This document shows positions 53,558-58,707 of a DNA stretch of 58,707 nt, piece by piece. The DNA is taken from NCBI GenBank assembly GCA_900316315.1, contig ONCK01000017.1:1-58707 (forward strand). Reading direction: 5' to 3'. The stretch is from an uncultured Prevotellaceae bacterium. Lineage in GTDB: Bacteria; Bacteroidota; Bacteroidia; Bacteroidales; Bacteroidaceae. How positions within the stretch are numbered: the stretch's first letter is position 1; each line of letters starts with the position of its first letter. The notes under the pieces are model-generated. The model was not told the origin of the DNA, did no database searches, and saw nothing but the letters and a program-made list of their open reading frames with translations. The position numbers were made by a program, and so were the translations under genes.

Positions 53558-56500
53558 ATGATAAATCAATCCAACATAAAAGAAGTTCTCGCTATAATGG
53601 GCTTCCATAAAGATCCTGTAGGCAATTTCTATAAGAAGGAGTTTGGGGCTTTCAATATGTCTGTAGACTTTGACAACAAGACATTGTACTATCCTAAGGG
53701 AGTTGTTCTGAATGATAAAACTACAAGCAATTTCTCTCATGATGAGAACTTCGTCGTCTTCGAGTGTGTCAATAGGTTAATGGAAAAAGGTTATTTGCCT
53801 GAAACAATAGAGTTGGAGCCAAGATGGCGGTTGGGACATGACTCCAAAGCAAGCGGCAAGCCTGACATTCTCATCAAGGACAAGAATGGTGAGAACCTCA
53901 TTATTATAGAATGCAAAACTGCCGGAAAGGAATATCGTAAGGAAAAAAAGAATACGGAGACTGATGGCGGACAACTTTTCAGCTATTGGCAACAAGATAA
54001 TGGCATAAAGTGGCTTGCACTCTATGCCTCAGATTGGGATGGCAAAGAGATTACCTATCAGAGCGACATTATCAATTGTACAGACGATGCCAATATTCTG
54101 AAGATGTCAGAGCGTGATAAGGATGTCAAGGTGTTTGCCCATGCCAAGAATGACAGCGATCGTTTTGAAGCATGGCGTGATACATACAATTGCCAATGGC
54201 TTTCCGATCTTATTTTTAGTGAAGACAGCCAACCCTACCAAATAGAGTTGAAGCCGCTGCGCAAGAAAGACTTGAAGGACTTCACTCCTGACGATAAGAT
54301 TGTCAATCAGTTTGAAGAGATACTCCGGCACAATAACGTGTCGGACAAGGAAAATGCGTTCAATCGTCTTGTAGCCCTTTTTATCTGCAAATTGGTCGAT
54401 GAAATCAAAAAGCAGGACTACGAGGAAGTGGACTTTCAGTACAAGTACACCGATACATACGAGACTCTGCAAGACCGCTTACAGCGACTTCATCAGCAGG
54501 GAATGGAAGAGTTTATGAAGGAGAAGATCTTCTATGTTGATGATGGCTATGCAGAGCGTCTGTTTGAAAACTACACCGGTCAAAAACGCAAAGCAGCCAT
54601 AGAGGATTTGAAGCATACCATCAGAGTGCTCAAGTTCTATTCCAACAATGACTTTGCTTTCAAGGATGTCCACAATGAAGAACTATTCTACCAGAATGGT
54701 AAGATCCTTGTTGAGGTAGTTCAGCTCTTTCAGCCCTATAGCATTGTCTATCAGTCAAAGCACCAGTTTTTGGGTGATCTGTTTGAGCAACTGCTCAATA
54801 AGGGATTTAAGCAGAACGAGGGGCAGTTCTTTACTCCTACGCCAATCACTCGTTTTATTTGGGATGCACTGCCTCTGTCCAATTATATTTCTGAACACGA
54901 CCTGCCACGTATTATCGATTACGCATGCGGAGCCGGACATTTCCTTACCGAGGGAGTAGAGGCTGTCAATGCCATCCGTCCCAACGAGGAAAACAATTGG
55001 GTGGAGAAACATATTTATGGAGTGGAGAAAGACTATCGTCTGGCACGTGTCTCCAAGGTCTCCATGTTCATGAATGGAGCCGGAGGAAGCAACATTATCT
55101 TTGGCGACGGGCTGGAGAATTATCCGGAGAAAGGAATAGAGCCACACACGTTCGATATACTGGTGGCAAACCCGCCCTATTCTGTGAACGGTTTTAAACG
55201 GCATCTGTCGTTGCATAACAATGAGTTCTCCATTCTGAAACAGATAACGCTGGAAGGTAAAGAGATAGAGACGTTGTTTGTGGAGCGAATTGCACAGTTG
55301 CTCAAGCCGCAAGGCATTGCGGCCGTGGTTCTACCCGCATCAATCTTATCCAATGCATCTGCAAGCTACACGGCTGCACGTGGTGAACTTTTGCAAAACT
55401 TCCGGCTGCATGCTATTGTGGCATTTGGTAGTAAGACTTTTGGAGCAACAGGTACCAATACCGTTACGCTTTTTTTAGAAAAATACGAGGAGCCGCCTCG
55501 CAAGGCCGAGATGGTAAAGGACTTCGTGTCTGTTGTGATGGACAATGACTTCTGTGACGGGTGGAAAGATAAAGTCCTCTTCGACGAATATCTGAAGTAT
55601 CAGAATATCAGTCAAGAAACATACCGCCGATTTGTCGGTCGTAACATAAATTGGGAAGAATTGTCCGCTGACAGCTATCTGAAGGCATACTATGATGCTT
55701 TTAAGTCACAGCCCATCAGCATTCCGAAAACGATAACAACGGCTGAGGAAGAAGAGAAATATAGACGTGAGAAGTTCTATGATTCTGCTTTGGAAACAGA
55801 AAAGAAGAAACTTTACTATTTTGCTTTGACCGCAGGGCAACACACGCTTGTCGTTACTGCGCCTACTGACAATAAGGCACAGAAAGAATTTCTCGGCTAC
55901 GACTGGAGCAACCGTAAGGGCGATGAGGGTATCAAAATTTCTAACCCAGGTGGCATGCTCTACAACGATGATGACCGTTTTGCACGAGGCACCATTGCAT
56001 GTGCCATCCGCAACAGCTTCATTGATGCAAAAACACAATTGCCGGAAGAGCTTCAGCAATTTGCGAAGTGGTATAGGCTGAAGGATATGGTAAAATTCTC
56101 TTCTACTTCTTTTAATATAGAGATTGGTACAACCTTAGAGAGAGTTGCCAATCCATACAGTAACTTTGATACGGTAAGGCTTGGTTCCGTTGTCAAAATA
56201 ATAAGAGGTATAACATATCCGAATGAAGCAGAAGTAAATTATCCAACAAATAATATTATTTTACCGGCTGATAATATAACAACAAATGGAAAACTCAAAA
56301 TTAAAAAGCCGATATATCTTAAAGATGCATCTTTTCTTGAAGAGGAGAAAAGACTGCATAAAGGCGATATCTTCATGTGTTTCTCCAGTGGAAGTAAAAA
56401 ACATGTTGGTAAGTCTTGTTTTATAGAGAAAAATACAGAATATTATGCCGGTGGCTTCATGGGTATACTGCGCATCAATAATAGCATCATTGATAATCAC

Positions 56501-57283
56501 TTCTTGGCATATCTCTTAAATTCTTCTGGTTTCAAAGCTTTACTTTCTGATAATAGTAAAGGCTCTAACATAAATAATTTATCCAATAAAATAGGAGAAA
56601 TAGAATTGCCCTTACCTCCAATATCCACACAGCAGCAAATTGTCACTGAGTGCGAGGCTGAAGATAAGGTTTATGATGAGAACGAAGCTGCCATAGATTC
56701 TATTAAATCAAAGGAGGCTAACACGATTGCAACAATTAATGGCCCTCGAGTACAATTGAGAGAAATTTGCAACTTCTCTTCTGAAAGAAGTGCATATAGC
56801 GAGATACTCCCTGAGGCGTACATCACTACAGACAACATGCTGCAAAACTGCGAGGGGGTGACGGAATATGGTGGTAAACCAAATACAGGAACTGTCGTTG
56901 TCTACCATAAAGGTGATATTCTTTTATCGAACATCCGACCTTACTTAAAGAAATTATGGTTTGCCGACCGTGATGGAGGTTGCTCGCCCGATGTACTGGT
57001 CCTGCACGTGGATAGAGACAAGGCCCTGCCCGAATATGTCTATTATTCACTTCGCCGCGACGAATTCTTTGACTATGTCATGTCTGATGTAAAAGGTTTG
57101 AAAATGCCTCGCGGCAAGAAAGAAACGATAGAGCGCTTTCAATTCGTACTGCCAGACAAGGACGAACAACAGCGAATAGTTTCTGAGATGTCGACAATGG
57201 ACAATGATATAAAGAAGCTTTATGTACGTATGCAAGAATGTGCCGCTAACAAGCAGGCCATCCTCGACAAATATCTAAAATAG
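53558..57283 (+). CDS. Single-chain restriction-modification enzyme (nuclease-methyltransferase-specificity, type IIG-like)
   Basis: 1241 residues combining all functions. N-terminal PD-(D/E)xK nuclease of the HsdR-N type: D103 in GKPDILI and E118-C-K120 in LIIIECKTAG. Then an N6-adenine methyltransferase of the HsdM type: QFFTPTPITRFIWD, AdoMet site IIDYACGAGHFLTEG (about 450-464) and catalytic NPPY (about 537-540). The C-terminal part has two type I specificity-like target recognition domains, about 865-1050 (TVRLGSVVKIIRG ... LPLPPISTQQQIV) and 1060-1241 (LREICNFSSERSAYSEI ... FVLPDKDEQQRIV). It should methylate and cut DNA at a bipartite site. A+T-rich codon use indicates transfer. Confidence 0.9.
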   Translation: MINQSNIKEVLAIMGFHKDPVGNFYKKEFGAFNMSVDFDNKTLYYPKGVVLNDKTTSNFSHDENFVVFECVNRLMEKGYLPETIELEPRWRLGHDSKASGKPDILIKDKNGENLIIIECKTAGKEYRKEKKNTETDGGQLFSYWQQDNGIKWLALYASDWDGKEITYQSDIINCTDDANILKMSERDKDVKVFAHAKNDSDRFEAWRDTYNCQWLSDLIFSEDSQPYQIELKPLRKKDLKDFTPDDKIVNQFEEILRHNNVSDKENAFNRLVALFICKLVDEIKKQDYEEVDFQYKYTDTYETLQDRLQRLHQQGMEEFMKEKIFYVDDGYAERLFENYTGQKRKAAIEDLKHTIRVLKFYSNNDFAFKDVHNEELFYQNGKILVEVVQLFQPYSIVYQSKHQFLGDLFEQLLNKGFKQNEGQFFTPTPITRFIWDALPLSNYISEHDLPRIIDYACGAGHFLTEGVEAVNAIRPNEENNWVEKHIYGVEKDYRLARVSKVSMFMNGAGGSNIIFGDGLENYPEKGIEPHTFDILVANPPYSVNGFKRHLSLHNNEFSILKQITLEGKEIETLFVERIAQLLKPQGIAAVVLPASILSNASASYTAARGELLQNFRLHAIVAFGSKTFGATGTNTVTLFLEKYEEPPRKAEMVKDFVSVVMDNDFCDGWKDKVLFDEYLKYQNISQETYRRFVGRNINWEELSADSYLKAYYDAFKSQPISIPKTITTAEEEEKYRREKFYDSALETEKKKLYYFALTAGQHTLVVTAPTDNKAQKEFLGYDWSNRKGDEGIKISNPGGMLYNDDDRFARGTIACAIRNSFIDAKTQLPEELQQFAKWYRLKDMVKFSSTSFNIEIGTTLERVANPYSNFDTVRLGSVVKIIRGITYPNEAEVNYPTNNIILPADNITTNGKLKIKKPIYLKDASFLEEEKRLHKGDIFMCFSSGSKKHVGKSCFIEKNTEYYAGGFMGILRINNSIIDNHFLAYLLNSSGFKALLSDNSKGSNINNLSNKIGEIELPLPPISTQQQIVTECEAEDKVYDENEAAIDSIKSKEANTIATINGPRVQLREICNFSSERSAYSEILPEAYITTDNMLQNCEGVTEYGGKPNTGTVVVYHKGDILLSNIRPYLKKLWFADRDGGCSPDVLVLHVDRDKALPEYVYYSLRRDEFFDYVMSDVKGLKMPRGKKETIERFQFVLPDKDEQQRIVSEMSTMDNDIKKLYVRMQECAANKQAILDKYLK

Positions 57284-57290
57284 AAATATC

Positions 57291-57812
57291 ATGCAGGGAG
57301 AAAAGTTTACCAATACAACATATACGGTTAAGGCAATCCTTGGACTTATCGAAGCCCGGGAGATTGCCATACCGGAGATTCAACGACCCTTCGTATGGAG
57401 GGCAACGCAAGTCCGTGACCTTATGGACTCCTTATATAAAGGTTATCCTACAGGCTATCTTATCCTTTGGAAGAATCCAAATGTAAAACTGAAGGATGGC
57501 ACAATCTCTTCTGGCAAGAAAGTCGTGATTGACGGCCAGCAACGCATCACAGCCTTAATGACAGCTGTCGCTGGGCAGAAAGTCATGAACAAGAATTTTG
57601 AGGAGACACGCATCAAGATAGCGTTCAATCCTTTCGCTGCCCTATCAAAGGACAATGATGCCGAGATCTTCGCCGTGCAAGATTTTGCATCGAACGACGA
57701 CATCGACTGGCGGCAGCCGGTAAATGCCATCGACCGCCAACTGTACCAGAAATATGGTTTTGATGATAACGACGTGCACTTTATAGAGCAAACGATAAAA
57801 CCGATGGAGTAA
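57291..57812 (+). pseudogene. Truncated DUF262 (GmrSD N-terminal-like) protein
   Basis: 173 residues, seven bases after the restriction gene. EIAIPEIQRPFVWRATQVRDL and the NTPase signature VIDGQQRITAL (about 80-90) identify DUF262, found in type IV modification-dependent systems such as GmrSD and in other defence genes. Complete members are several times longer and usually carry an HNH nuclease (DUF1524) part. Here the frame stops at EQTIKPME, followed by unrelated fragments, so it is likely a remnant. It could still be expressed with the upstream gene. Confidence 0.75.
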
Positions 57813-57857
57813 TTCCATATATAGAAACAATAACTATGGCAGACAATCTAAAACTGA
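57813..57857 (+). other. Short junction with a 20-codon frame
   Basis: ATG 57835 opens a 20-codon frame ([16 protein letters not shown]...) that overlaps the DUF1848 fragment in another frame and stops at TGA 57895-57897. It looks like the start of a lost gene joined to the DUF1848 debris by a deletion. Confidence 0.35.
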
Positions 57858-58118
57858 CTCAACTGTATTTATTATCTTCATACAGGGAAACAGCCTGAGC
57901 CAAATCTTTTCGGAAATACAATAGAGATTCCTTCTACATATAAAAATCTCAAGGACAAAGGGCAGCGTAAGGTATGCGGATGCATGATAAGCAAGGATAT
58001 AGGTATGTATAATACATGCCACCATCTGTGCGTTTATTGCTATGCGAATACCAGTAAAGAACTTGTTTTAATGAATAAAGATAAACATAATGACAATTCA
58101 GAAAGCATTATAGAATAA
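57858..58118 (+). pseudogene. C-terminal fragment of a DUF1848 protein
   Basis: About 86 codons without a start. [10 protein letters not shown] is followed by the cysteine-rich ending [18 protein letters not shown] and [13 protein letters not shown], the hallmark of DUF1848 proteins, whose Cys cluster suggests an iron-sulphur site. The N-terminal two thirds are missing. It lies between the DUF262 remnant and the Fic gene. Confidence 0.65.
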
Positions 58119-58148
58119 TTGTTAATGAATTGGCTTTATTAACACAAA

Positions 58149-58707
58149 ATGACAAAGGATAATACACCTAAAGAAGGATACTTGGACTTTGAGGCTTACG
58201 AGCGTGCAAAGGAGCCACACGTAAGGCAGAAGGCTTCCGATTGGCGGACGGCTATAGGATTGCAGGATGTGGATGGTTTGAAGGTCTCGGACTATCTTAG
58301 GCAGACTGCTGTAAAACATATTGAGGGTGATATAACTATAGATGAGGCCCGAGATATGATTAGGGATTATTATGTCTCTAAAGATTCGCATGATAGACCC
58401 GATGAAGAAACGGAGGAAGCTGATAAAGTATCGGCAAATATGGCTAAACTCCTCAATGAGAAGTCTTTCTCATTTACTGCCGGAGAGTTCTTGAGCATAC
58501 ATCGTCATCTTTTCGAAGGCGTGTTCAAGCATGCTGGAGAAATACGACCATATGATATTACTAAGAAAGAATGGGTATTGCGTGGAGATACTGTTCTTTA
58601 TGGTCGTGCCGACGACATACTAATAGCATTAGAGTATGATATTAAGCAAGAACGTGAATTCGAATACAAAGGCCTTTCTACTGATGAGATGATAGAGCAC
58701 ATCTGCC
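58149..58707 (+). CDS. Fic-family protein with N-terminal antitoxin-like helix (cut by window edge)
   Basis: The first 186 residues are present. An N-terminal part with VDGLKVSDYLRQTAVKHIEG and ITIDEARDMIRDYY resembles the VbhA-like inhibitory domain (…IEG motif) of self-inhibited Fic proteins. The Fic core begins with EEADKVSANMAKLLNEKSF and SFTAGEFLSIHRHLFEGVF (Fic helices) and includes the flap region EWVLRGDTVLYGRADDI. The catalytic HPFxxGN loop lies beyond the window. Fic enzymes usually AMPylate proteins. Such genes often sit inside Bacteroides restriction-modification loci, as here. Confidence 0.85.
   Translation, partial: MTKDNTPKEGYLDFEAYERAKEPHVRQKASDWRTAIGLQDVDGLKVSDYLRQTAVKHIEGDITIDEARDMIRDYYVSKDSHDRPDEETEEADKVSANMAKLLNEKSFSFTAGEFLSIHRHLFEGVFKHAGEIRPYDITKKEWVLRGDTVLYGRADDILIALEYDIKQEREFEYKGLSTDEMIEHIC

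Overview
The window is a chromosomal segment of a Bacteroidales bacterium, most likely from the Prevotellaceae or a close relative. The evidence is the promoter style (a TTG or TTTG box about 19-21 bases before TAnnTTTG), the dxs-trkA-trkH order, a type IX secretion plug-family protein (DUF5103), a DUF4301 protein, CotH and WG-repeat secreted proteins, and a CD225-DUF2752 gene pair. Host genes are G+C-rich. Several islands are visibly more A+T-rich and look acquired.

Layout: 1-2450 has the tail of an unrecognised gene, a strong terminator, a ~290-base dispersed repeat, two tRNA-Val genes (one with odd bases at universally conserved positions) and a promoter followed by a short hairpin transcript. 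2460-5101 carries a secreted propeller-like protein and nagA on the minus strand. 5561-13065 is a plus-strand run of dxs, trkA, trkH, a TPR protein and a DUF4301 protein. 13430-18721 on the minus strand holds proB, an acyl-CoA synthetase, an XRE-cupin regulator and proC, so two of the three proline-synthesis genes. 19013-23764 has CotH, GNAT, WG-repeat and lipoprotein genes; the WG gene is split by a 9-A tract.

23900-26650 is a decayed integrative element beside tRNA-Arg(CCG). It contains phage-like fragments, a HigB/HigA-type toxin-antitoxin pair whose toxin lacks a normal start codon, a small secreted protein, palindromic repeats and an integrase stub. 26948-39279 is ordinary host sequence: a TRIC-like channel, a 2-hydroxyacid dehydrogenase, an MlaE-MlaF-DUF5103 operon, purU, ackA, a CD225-DUF2752 pair, and a three-gene sugar-transfer operon (GT9, unknown, GT2).

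39425-48060 is the most unusual part: an isolated 2750-residue polyvalent protein gene of phage or conjugative-element type. It carries MutS domain-I-like, pyrophosphatase-like, possible clamp-like, ADP-ribosyltransferase, zinc-peptidase and nuclease-like domains. It is cut at both ends and joined head-on to an inverted fragment of the same family. 48080-52834 returns to host sequence, with a broken gene, an NAD(P)-binding oxidoreductase, enolase, a second copy of the dispersed repeat and glutathione peroxidase. 53499 to the end is a defence-like island: a single-chain nuclease-methyltransferase-specificity enzyme, truncated DUF262 and DUF1848 remnants, and a Fic protein running off the end.

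All assignments come from reading motifs by eye, and no database search was possible. Promoter and RNA calls rest on consensus matches only.
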